Positions 1-7,265 of a stretch of 64,000 bases of DNA are shown here, piece by piece (the first letter of the stretch is position 1; every line of letters starts with the position of its first letter). A program made the translations under genes and the position numbers. The notes under the pieces are model-generated. The model worked only from the letters and a program-made list of their open reading frames with translations. It was not told the DNA's origin and did not search any database. The stretch covers positions 107,865 to 171,864 of the forward strand of contig JAKBZN010000001.1 in assembly GCA_021842465.1 (NCBI GenBank), read 5' to 3'. This DNA is from Pseudomonadota bacterium. GTDB taxonomy: Bacteria; Pseudomonadota; Gammaproteobacteria; Burkholderiales; Burkholderiaceae_F.

Positions 1-868
1 GCATCGCCGCCAGTTCCCGCTCGACCTCCAACTTCTCCGCGAGCATCGATGCCTGCTGTTCGAGACCGCGCTGGCTGGCCATGAGTTCGATCGCGTTGTT
101 GCGAAACACCACGACCGCGCGCGCCATTTCGCCGATCTCGTCGCCCCGGCCGGTTCCTTCGATCTCCCCACCCGTGCGATTCTGCGAAAGTTCGCGCATG
201 CGGCGGGCGAGGCCGAGGATCGGCCCCGACACCGTGCGCGCGATGTGCCATATCGACAGGACCACCCACAAGCCCGCGACCGCGATGGCGACCCCGATCC
301 AGACGAACGCCTGATGAAAGGTTTCGTCCGCACGATCGCTGGCCTCGTTGGCGCTGCGGACCGTGCGGTCGGTGAGGAGATCGACCGCATCGCTGGCCGC
401 GCGGTACGCCGCCATCGACTGCGACCGATACAGTGCCTCGGCCTCCCGCAGCCGCCGCCGCCGCGCCAATGCGAACTCCCGGTCCGCCACGCCCCGGTAG
501 GTCCTCCAGTAGCCTTCGAAATCCCGCCACAACTCCGCCTCCGTGCCGCTGTGGGGAAGCGACTCATAATTGCGCCGCGAAACCGATATGATGCGATCCA
601 GGTTGGCGATCGCGCGATCGGCAGCGGCCGCATCGGCGGGGGTTCGGGCAAGTAGCCGGTCGGCCTCGGCGCCGCGGAAATCGGACGTGTAGTTGGTGAC
701 GTCGCCCAGGAATCGCACGCTCTGCAGCCATCGGTCGCGGATTTGCGCCGACGCCGCGTCGACCGTCCGCAGGCTCGCCACGCTGAACACCCCCAGGGCC
801 AGCGCCAGCAAGCCGAGCAGCGCCAGCGAAAGCGAGAGCCGCGTTCGGATGGAGTAGCGTTGCGTCAC
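1..868 (-). CDS. HAMP-domain membrane sensor (histidine kinase or chemoreceptor), C-terminus outside the window
   Basis: About 289 residues are visible from a GTG start, and the frame runs off the left edge. There is an N-terminal membrane helix (residues about 10-30), a roughly 150-residue helical periplasmic part, a second membrane helix rich in V, A, I and W, then a HAMP domain ending in the typical GDEIGEMARAV segment, followed by a coiled coil. The output domain is not visible. The divergent response regulator starts 22 bp away, which favours a histidine kinase over a chemoreceptor. The ligand cannot be read from sequence. The start is preceded by a weak AGGCGG. Confidence 0.8.
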   Translation of the reverse strand, partial: MTQRYSIRTRLSLSLALLGLLALALGVFSVASLRTVDAASAQIRDRWLQSVRFLGDVTNYTSDFRGAEADRLLARTPADAAAADRAIANLDRIISVSRRNYESLPHSGTEAELWRDFEGYWRTYRGVADREFALARRRRLREAEALYRSQSMAAYRAASDAVDLLTDRTVRSANEASDRADETFHQAFVWIGVAIAVAGLWVVLSIWHIARTVSGPILGLARRMRELSQNRTGGEIEGTGRGDEIGEMARAVVVFRNNAIELMASQRGLEQQASMLAEKLEVERELAAM

Positions 869-890
869 GATCGCCGCCTGCGGAGAAAGG

Positions 891-1508
891 TTGGTACACG
901 CCGTGGCCGGAAGCCGGAAAACGATCCTGTGCATCGAAGACGAACGCGAAACCGCGTCGCTCGTCCAGGAAGACCTTGTCGAACGCGGCTACGAAGTCAT
1001 TCTGGCATACGACGGGCATGCCGGGATGGCGGCGATCCTCGCCTGCCAACCGGACCTCGTGTTGTGCGACGTGAGCATGCCCGGCCTGTCCGGCTTCGAG
1101 GTCCTGGAGCATCTCACGGCCATGGCGCCGCGGTTTTCGGACATACCGTTCGTGTTTCTCACGGCGCTCACCGAGCGGGAGACCGAACTCAAGGGCCGGC
1201 GACTCGGCGCCGACGACTACGTCACCAAGCCAATCGATTTCGATGTACTCGCGGCCATCATCGCCGCACGGCTGGCGCGCGTCGCGCGCGCCGGCCCGTG
1301 GCAGCGCAACGTCGGACTCACCGACCGCGAGGCCGAAGTGCTTACCTGGTCGGCGCGCGGCAAAACCTCGGACGAAATCGCGCAGATCGTCGGCCTGAGC
1401 AAACGGACCGTGGACTTTCACATCGACAACGCCCGCGCAAAGCTGGGCGTGGCGACGCGAATCCAGGCGGTGGTGCAGGCGGTCACGGGAAAACTGATCC
1501 AGCCCTAG
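891..1508 (+). CDS. LuxR/FixJ-type two-component response regulator
   Basis: 205 residues. An N-terminal receiver domain has the acidic pair DE near residue 16, the phosphoacceptor aspartate in LVLCDVSMPG, and the late K in VTKPIDF. A C-terminal LuxR helix-turn-helix follows (LTDREAEVL ... SKRTVDFHI). It probably activates transcription after phosphorylation by the divergently encoded sensor at the window edge. The TTG start at 891 has GGAG five bases upstream. A GTG at 903 is the alternative. The target genes are not evident. A strong hairpin terminator follows the stop codon. Confidence 0.85.
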   Translation: MVHAVAGSRKTILCIEDERETASLVQEDLVERGYEVILAYDGHAGMAAILACQPDLVLCDVSMPGLSGFEVLEHLTAMAPRFSDIPFVFLTALTERETELKGRRLGADDYVTKPIDFDVLAAIIAARLARVARAGPWQRNVGLTDREAEVLTWSARGKTSDEIAQIVGLSKRTVDFHIDNARAKLGVATRIQAVVQAVTGKLIQP

Positions 1509-1532
1509 GAGGGCGGGATCAGAGCGCCCGCC

Positions 1533-1566
1533 GCCCGCACCGCGCAGCCGGTGCGGGCCCGGTTTT
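1533..1566 (+). terminator. Rho-independent terminator after the response regulator
   Basis: A perfect 10-bp GC-rich stem (1533-1542 with 1549-1558) closes a 6-base loop, followed by CCGG and TTTT. It lies 25 bases after the response regulator stop and overlaps the -35 region of the rpoZ promoter. Confidence 0.75.
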
Positions 1567-1592
1567 GATCGGGGCCGCCCGACGTTTATAAT
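1565..1592 (+). promoter_or_regulatory. Predicted sigma-70 promoter of rpoZ-spoT
   Basis: A perfect -10 hexamer TATAAT lies at 1587-1592. TTGATC at 1565-1570 sits 16 bp upstream and matches the first four bases of TTGACA. The predicted transcription start near 1599 gives a leader of about 26 bases before the rpoZ ATG. Confidence 0.6.
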
Positions 1593-1624
1593 GCGTCCCC
1601 TGCATACTGACTGGTTGCCCGATC

Positions 1625-1828
1625 ATGGCCCGCATCACCGTCGAAGACTGCCTCAAACAGATCCCGAACCGCTTCCAGCTCGTGCTGGCGGCGGCGTATC
1701 GCGCCCGCCAGCTTTCCCAGGGGCATACCCCCCGGATCGAGACGAAGGACAAGCCCGCCGTCGCGGCGCTGCGCGAAATCGCCTCCGGGAAAGTGGGGCT
1801 CGAAATGCTGCGCAAGGTTCCGACCTGA
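1625..1828 (+). CDS. rpoZ: RNA polymerase omega subunit
   Basis: 67 residues, the usual length for betaproteobacterial omega. The start MARITVEDC and the segment [16 protein letters not shown] are characteristic. Omega binds beta-prime, helps RNA polymerase assembly, and in proteobacteria forms part of a ppGpp-binding site. The next gene, 60 bp downstream on the same strand, is spoT, the usual rpoZ-spoT order. A TATAAT promoter lies just upstream. Confidence 0.97.
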   Translation: MARITVEDCLKQIPNRFQLVLAAAYRARQLSQGHTPRIETKDKPAVAALREIASGKVGLEMLRKVPT

Positions 1829-1888
1829 CCGTTTCCCCCACCCGGCAGTCGATTGCCGATTTGAGGCCTACGCGTTAGCGTAGCGCTC

Positions 1889-4285
1889 ATGACCACCACT
1901 TCGCCGGGTGACCCGGCCTCTGCTCCCGTATCGCCGCCCGCTTCCGCTACGCCGGAAGGACCGGGGGCGCAGCCCAAGCCCGCCGGGTTCGCCCGCAGGG
2001 CGGCGGCAGCCCTGCGCAAGGCGGGGAACGCGGTGTGGCGCACCGGTGCGGACGCAACGGCACTCGACCCCAAGGTCGTACGGTTCGGCGAACTGACCGA
2101 GACGCTCAAGACCTACCTCTCCTCAAGCGACATCCAGAAAGTTCGCGACGCGTTCCGCTTCTCGGACGCCGCGCACCTCGGGCAGTTTCGCAAAAGCGGC
2201 GAGCCCTACATCACCCATCCGGTCGCCGTCGCGGGCATCCTTGCGAAATGGCGCATGGACGTCCCGGCGCTCCAGGCCGCGCTGCTGCATGACGTCATGG
2301 AGGATTCCGGCGTATCCAAGCCGGATCTGATCGCGAAGTTCGGCCCGGTGGTCGCCGACCTGGTCGACGGCGTATCCAAGCTCGATCGCCTGAACTTCGC
2401 GAGTCAGGCGGAGGCACAGGCGGAAAACTTCCGCAAGATGCTGCTGGCGATGGCCCACGACGTCCGCGTCATCCTCATCAAGCTCGCCGACCGCCTGCAC
2501 AACATTCGCACGCTCGAGGCGATGGATCGCGGACGCCAGCGGCGGATCGCCCGCGAAACGCTGGAAATCTACGTTCCGATCGCCCACCGGCTCGGCTTGA
2601 ACGAAATCTACCGCGAACTGCAGGAGGCATGCTTCGCGCATCTTTACCCGATGCGCCACCGGGTGCTCGAGAAAGCGATCCTCACGGCCCGCGGCAACCG
2701 GCGCGAAGTGCTGGAGAAAATCCGCGTCGCCGTGCAGGAGACCTTGACGCGCAACAAGCTCAAGGCCGAAGTGTTCGGACGGGAAAAGACCCTCTACGGC
2801 ATCTACCGCAAGATGGCCGAAAAGCACCTGTCGCTGTCCGAGGTTCTCGACATCTACGGCTTCCGCGTCATCGTCGGTTCGGTTCCCGAGTGCTACCTTG
2901 CCCTCGGCGTGCTGCACGGTCTATACAAACCCGTTCCCGGGAAGTTCAAGGACTACATCGCGATTCCCAAGCTCAACGGATATCAGTCGCTGCATACGAC
3001 CCTGATCGGACCATTCGGGCAGCCCGTCGAATTCCAGATCCGCACCCGCGACATGAACCGGATTGCGGAATCGGGCGTCGCCGCGCACTGGCTGTACAAG
3101 GAAAACGCCAAGAGCTTCACCGAAATGCAGGCGCGCACCCACGAATGGCTGCAGTCGCTCATCGAGATCCAGCAGCAGACCGGCGATTCCGCCGAATTTC
3201 TCGAGACCATCAAGGTGGATCTCTTCCCGGACAAGGTCTACGTCTTCACGCCCAAGGGGAAGATCGTGCCGCTGCCCCGCGGCGCGACCCCGGTCGATTT
3301 CGCGTATGCGATCCATACCGACATCGGCAACCGCTGCATCGCGGCGCGGATCAACGGCGACATGCAGTCGCTGCGCAGCGAACTGCACAACGGCGAGATC
3401 GTCGAAGTCATCATGGGCGCGACGGCACAGCCCAATCCGGGTTGGCTCGGCTTCGTGCGGACCGGACGCGCGCGGTCGGAAATCCGCCACTTCCTGCGGA
3501 CGATGAAGCGCCAGGAGTCGGTCGAACTCGGCCAGCGGCTGCTGGCCCAGGCGGCGCATCAGTTCACGTTCGACCTGACCGACGTGGACGCCGATCAATG
3601 GACGGAACTGCTGCGCGAGGCGCAAGCCAAGGATCGGGAAGACTTGCTGTCCGACATCGGCCTGGGCCGGCGTCTGGCTGCGGTGCTTGCGCGGCAGTTG
3701 AGCATCATCCTGTTCCGCGGCGCCGCCACGGCGGAGGGCGCCGGGGAAGGCGGGGCGCCGCTTCCAGCATTCGACATCAAGGCTGGTGGCGCGCTGCAGA
3801 TCGAAGGCACCGAAGGCATGGCCCTGCAATTCGCCAATTGCTGCACGCCGATTCCGGGCGACGAAATCATCGGCCAGTTGCGGCGGGATCTGGGCCTGGT
3901 CGTCCATCAGGCCGACTGCTCGGTCGCCAAACGGGCCCGCCGGGGCGAACCGGAGCGATGGATCGAACTGCGCTGGGCGCAGAACCCGATCGGGGTCTAT
4001 GCCGTGAACATCGACGTGCGCGCGCACAACGAACGCGGCGTCCTCGGATACGTCGCCGTGGCGATCGCCGAATCGGAATCGAACATCGCCAGCGTGAACG
4101 TCGACGATGACGACGCCAGCGACGTCACGATCCACTTCAAGATCCAGGTCCACGACCGCCGGCACCTGGCCCGCGTCGTACGGACGCTGCGCCATATCCG
4201 CCAGGTGACGCGGGTCGCCCGCGCCCGGCAATCGCCGCGGGCTCAGGCCGCGGACGATTCGTCGCCGGAGTCCTCCGAGGAATAA
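1889..4285 (+). CDS. spoT: Bifunctional (p)ppGpp synthetase/hydrolase SpoT (RelA/SpoT homologue)
   Basis: 798 residues. Domains in order: a low-complexity Pro/Ala N-terminus; an HD hydrolase domain with the intact HDVMED motif at about residue 134; a synthetase domain with DIYGFRVIV and KLNGYQSLHTT; a TGS domain (DLFPDKVYVFTPKG); a zinc-finger-like segment (ANCCTPIPGDE); and a C-terminal ACT domain. Both catalytic domains look intact, so it should make and degrade the alarmone. It is co-oriented with rpoZ. The acidic tail (SSPESSEE) overlaps the 3' end of the convergent greB by 43 bp. Confidence 0.96.
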   Translation: MTTTSPGDPASAPVSPPASATPEGPGAQPKPAGFARRAAAALRKAGNAVWRTGADATALDPKVVRFGELTETLKTYLSSSDIQKVRDAFRFSDAAHLGQFRKSGEPYITHPVAVAGILAKWRMDVPALQAALLHDVMEDSGVSKPDLIAKFGPVVADLVDGVSKLDRLNFASQAEAQAENFRKMLLAMAHDVRVILIKLADRLHNIRTLEAMDRGRQRRIARETLEIYVPIAHRLGLNEIYRELQEACFAHLYPMRHRVLEKAILTARGNRREVLEKIRVAVQETLTRNKLKAEVFGREKTLYGIYRKMAEKHLSLSEVLDIYGFRVIVGSVPECYLALGVLHGLYKPVPGKFKDYIAIPKLNGYQSLHTTLIGPFGQPVEFQIRTRDMNRIAESGVAAHWLYKENAKSFTEMQARTHEWLQSLIEIQQQTGDSAEFLETIKVDLFPDKVYVFTPKGKIVPLPRGATPVDFAYAIHTDIGNRCIAARINGDMQSLRSELHNGEIVEVIMGATAQPNPGWLGFVRTGRARSEIRHFLRTMKRQESVELGQRLLAQAAHQFTFDLTDVDADQWTELLREAQAKDREDLLSDIGLGRRLAAVLARQLSIILFRGAATAEGAGEGGAPLPAFDIKAGGALQIEGTEGMALQFANCCTPIPGDEIIGQLRRDLGLVVHQADCSVAKRARRGEPERWIELRWAQNPIGVYAVNIDVRAHNERGVLGYVAVAIAESESNIASVNVDDDDASDVTIHFKIQVHDRRHLARVVRTLRHIRQVTRVARARQSPRAQAADDSSPESSEE

Positions 4286-4821
4286 CGTACCGAGAGGATC
4301 TCGATCGTCTCGATGCCCGCCGGGGTGCGGACCTGTACCGTGTCGCCTTCCCGCGCCTTGAGTAGCGCGCGGGCGATGGGCGAAATCCAGCTCACGCGGC
4401 GGCGCGCAGGGTCGACTTCATCGACGCCGACGATCGTCACCGCGCTGCGCGAACCGTCGCCGGTTTCATATTCGACATGGGCGCCGAAGAACACCTGGTC
4501 GGTGGCGCCCCGCGCCGCGGGATCGACCACCTCGGCGGATTCGAGCCGCTTGGTCAGGAAGCGGATGCGCCGATCGATCTCGCGCAAGCGCCGCTTGCCA
4601 TAGATGTAGTCGCCGTTTTCCGAGCGGTCGCCATTCGACGCCGCCCACGACACCGTGCGCACCACCTCGGGCCGCTCGACGTTGACGAGATGGGTCAATT
4701 CCCGACGCAGCCGCCAATAGCCGCCGACCGTCATGTAATTTTTGGCGCCGACCGGGATCGCCGGCGCCTCGAACTCCTCCTCGTCGTCACCGGCCGACTC
4801 TTTCACGAACGCCTTGCTCAT
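4243..4821 (-). CDS. greB: Transcript cleavage factor GreB
   Basis: 192 residues, longer than E. coli GreB (158) because of an N-terminal extension and an acidic Ser-rich tail. The coiled-coil tip carries GDRSENGDY with the catalytic acidic residues, and KRRLREIDRR with FLTKRLE is GreB-like rather than GreA-like. It rescues backtracked RNA polymerase by stimulating RNA cleavage. Its ATG overlaps the stop of the upstream tlpA-like gene (ATGA), suggesting translational coupling. The last 43 bp overlap spoT on the opposite strand. Confidence 0.93.
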   Translation of the reverse strand: MSKAFVKESAGDDEEEFEAPAIPVGAKNYMTVGGYWRLRRELTHLVNVERPEVVRTVSWAASNGDRSENGDYIYGKRRLREIDRRIRFLTKRLESAEVVDPAARGATDQVFFGAHVEYETGDGSRSAVTIVGVDEVDPARRRVSWISPIARALLKAREGDTVQVRTPAGIETIEILSVRYSSEDSGDESSAA

Positions 4822-5642
4822 CGGGCGACGTCCGAAATCCGCGCCAGGCGCTGCGCCAGCGTCGCGGCCGAGAGCGCCCCCATCCGCGCCGCCGCCAAGC
4901 GGCCCCGGGCATCGAAGAACAGGGTCGTCGGCAGCGCACGCGACCGGAAACGCGCCGCCACGGTCCCGTCGGCGTCGAGCAGGACGTTGCGGGGCGCCAA
5001 GTGCTGCGACTGGAGAAACGCGCGTACCCGCGGTGCCGCACCCTCCTGCGCGACGAAGACGAACCGGATCTCGGGATGTTCGGCCTGCGCGCGCACCAGG
5101 ACCGGCAGTTCGCGGACGCAGGGCGGACACCAGGTCGCCCAGACGTTCACCACCACCGGGTTCCCGCGGAAATCGGCAAGCGAAGCGCTGCCGCCGGCGA
5201 GCGCCGGCAGGCGAATGTCCGGCAGTGCGGCGTTATGCACCGGCGACGGCAAGGCCGCCACGGCACCGGCGCCCAAGGCCCCCGCGCAGCTTGCCGCCAG
5301 CGCCCCGGCGACGATCGGCTTGCGCAGACCGGCAATGCCGCGGTCCAGCCAGAATGCATAACCGAGCGCGACGAGAATGCCGGCCAGGGGCGCCCAGCCG
5401 CCATCGCGGACATCCGGAATGCTCCAGGGAGACTGCAGGTAGGCGGGCCAGAATCGCAGGACGAACGCGATCCGTGCACCGAGCAGCCCGGCCAACAGCA
5501 CGTGGAACAGATGCGGGCTGACATCGCGCGCACCGGCACGCCGCGACACGCGCTGCCCGACCTGAAGGCCGAGCGCGAGGGCCGCCATGCCGGTAAACCA
5601 CGTGTACGGCAATACCAATGGACCGATCGCAAATGCCTTCAT
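4818..5642 (-). CDS. Membrane-anchored TlpA-like thioredoxin with an N-terminal Lgt-like domain
   Basis: 274 residues from the ATG at 5642, which has GGAAG five bases upstream. A TTG at 5654 is less likely. The first 130 or so residues form several membrane helices. The segment GARIAFVLRFWP resembles prolipoprotein diacylglyceryl transferase (Lgt), but I do not see the Lgt catalytic HGG region, so it is probably only an anchor. The C-terminal half is a periplasmic TlpA/ResA-type thioredoxin fold with the active site WCPPC and a cis-Pro loop (RALPTT). It is likely a thiol-disulfide reductase, for example in cytochrome c maturation or envelope repair. Its stop overlaps the greB start. Confidence 0.85.
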   Translation of the reverse strand: MKAFAIGPLVLPYTWFTGMAALALGLQVGQRVSRRAGARDVSPHLFHVLLAGLLGARIAFVLRFWPAYLQSPWSIPDVRDGGWAPLAGILVALGYAFWLDRGIAGLRKPIVAGALAASCAGALGAGAVAALPSPVHNAALPDIRLPALAGGSASLADFRGNPVVVNVWATWCPPCVRELPVLVRAQAEHPEIRFVFVAQEGAAPRVRAFLQSQHLAPRNVLLDADGTVAARFRSRALPTTLFFDARGRLAAARMGALSAATLAQRLARISDVAR

Positions 5643-5675
5643 CCTTGCTTCCAAGTGTAGCGCCGGGAACTGGAC

Positions 5676-6038
5676 TCAGAACCCGTGGACGATCCGACTG
5701 CGCGCTTCGATGATCATCTCCATCGCATTGCGCGCCGCCTCCCCGAGTTCCTGGAACTGGATGCCGATCCGGTATTCCGAATGCTCCAGCACGCAATTGC
5801 GCACGTCGGCGCGGGCCTCCACCGTGACCGATCGCCCCTCGCACAGCACCGAAAACCGCGTCGCACCGCGCGTGTTGAGGGGAATCGGATGCGAAACCCG
5901 GAACGAAATCCCGCCGAGGGAAATGTCCACCAGCTCGAATTCGACCTGCACCCCCGAGGGAATCGCAATCCACCGGCCACGACCGGCGGTGCGGTAGCGC
6001 ATGTGGAGGCGTCGGTCCGTCGGCCCGTTTTGCGTCAT
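5676..6038 (-). CDS. PilZ domain protein (c-di-GMP receptor candidate)
   Basis: 120 residues, a single PilZ domain. Both c-di-GMP binding motifs are visible: the N-terminal arginines in RRLHMRYR and the D-x-S-x-x-G motif in DISLGGISFR. It would bind c-di-GMP in the cytoplasm and act on a partner not identifiable here. It lies 33 bp upstream of the tlpA-like gene on the same strand. The only other c-di-GMP gene in the window is the EAL phosphodiesterase at 14.6-16.7 kb. Confidence 0.88.
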   Translation of the reverse strand: MTQNGPTDRRLHMRYRTAGRGRWIAIPSGVQVEFELVDISLGGISFRVSHPIPLNTRGATRFSVLCEGRSVTVEARADVRNCVLEHSEYRIGIQFQELGEAARNAMEMIIEARSRIVHGF

Positions 6039-6261
6039 TTCTCCGCCCCTGGGTTCCTTGGTCTACCCCGAAAAGAGAAAGAGTACCGCAGTTGCAAACC
6101 GTTCCACGGGCCCGGAGTGTTTCCCCCCGTCCGGATCCGGATCGAATCCGCTGGACACGAATCTGCCACGGATGCAGGTGCGATGACCCGAGACTCCCGC
6201 AATCCTCTGTGCGCGCGTCGCCCCGGACTGCGGCGACCGGGACACACTCGTCGCGGTCACA

Positions 6262-7188
6262 TCATTCCCCGCCCGACAACACCCTGATATGTGCGACGGC
6301 GCTGCGGCCCAGCGCGCTCAGTGCATACCCCCCTTCCAGGGCGGACACGATGCGCCCTCCGGCATGTTTCGCGGCAATTTCCATGATCCGGCGCGTCACC
6401 CACGCGTAATCGTCCTCCACCAATCGGAGGCTGCTCATCTCGTCGTCCCGATGCGCGTCGAACCCGGCAGATACGAACACCATCTGCGGCGCGAAATCCT
6501 CGAGTGCTGGAACAAATCGGTCGGTAACGGCGGCGCGAAATCCCCTGCCATCGGTATACGCCGGCAAGGGCGCCGGGATCATGCGATCGCTGGCGGTCTC
6601 CGCGCCCAGATACGGATAAAAGGGATGCTGAAAGCTCGAGCAGAGCATCACGCGCGAGTCATCGTGGAAGATGTCTTCCGTGCCGTTGCCGTGATGCACG
6701 TCGAAGTCGACGATCGCCACGCGTTCGATCTTGTGGTGTTCCATGGCGTGCGCCACACCCACGGCGATGTTGTTGAAAATGCAAAAACCCATCGCTCCAC
6801 TGCGGCTGGCATGGTGCCCCGGGGGCCGCACGTTGCAAAATGCGTTTTCGGCCTGACCGGACACCACCAGGTCGGTCCCGAGGACTACCGCGCCAGCGGC
6901 GCGCAACGCCGCCTCCCATGTATAGGGATTCATCGAGGTATCGGGATCGAGCATGCGTAGGCCACGCACAGGCCGCGCCGCCTCGATTTCCCGAATGTAG
7001 GCCGCGTGATGAACTCGCGCCAGTTGCGCATAGGTGGCTCGCGGGGCTTCGTGATGCTGCAGAAAGTCGTATAGGCGCGAAGCGATCAACTGATCTTCGA
7101 TCGCCTGGATGCGCGCAGGGGACTCGGGGTGACCGGACCCCATTTCGTGTCTCAGGCAGGCGGGATGCGTGATATATGCGGTCTGCAT
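6262..7188 (-). CDS. Class II histone deacetylase-family (AcuC/HdaH-like) deacetylase
   Basis: 308 residues, full length for a bacterial HDAC-like amidohydrolase. The zinc-dependent catalytic set is visible: the His-His pair in RPPGHHA, the Asp-x-His zinc ligands in VDFDVHHGNG, and the second Asp ligand in SAGFDAHRDD. Family members remove acetyl groups from acetyl-lysine or acetylated polyamines. It is divergent from a Pat-like protein acetyltransferase with only 77 bp between starts, which suggests a reversible protein acetylation pair. That link is inference. Polyamine deacetylation is the main alternative. Confidence 0.9.
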   Translation of the reverse strand: MQTAYITHPACLRHEMGSGHPESPARIQAIEDQLIASRLYDFLQHHEAPRATYAQLARVHHAAYIREIEAARPVRGLRMLDPDTSMNPYTWEAALRAAGAVVLGTDLVVSGQAENAFCNVRPPGHHASRSGAMGFCIFNNIAVGVAHAMEHHKIERVAIVDFDVHHGNGTEDIFHDDSRVMLCSSFQHPFYPYLGAETASDRMIPAPLPAYTDGRGFRAAVTDRFVPALEDFAPQMVFVSAGFDAHRDDEMSSLRLVEDDYAWVTRRIMEIAAKHAGGRIVSALEGGYALSALGRSAVAHIRVLSGGE

Positions 7189-7265
7189 GGTGTACGGTCA
7201 ACGCGGAAGGCCTCGCCGCAGTAGCGCGATGCGTTCGCTCCCGGGTATGGTAGCCATGTTCCCGC

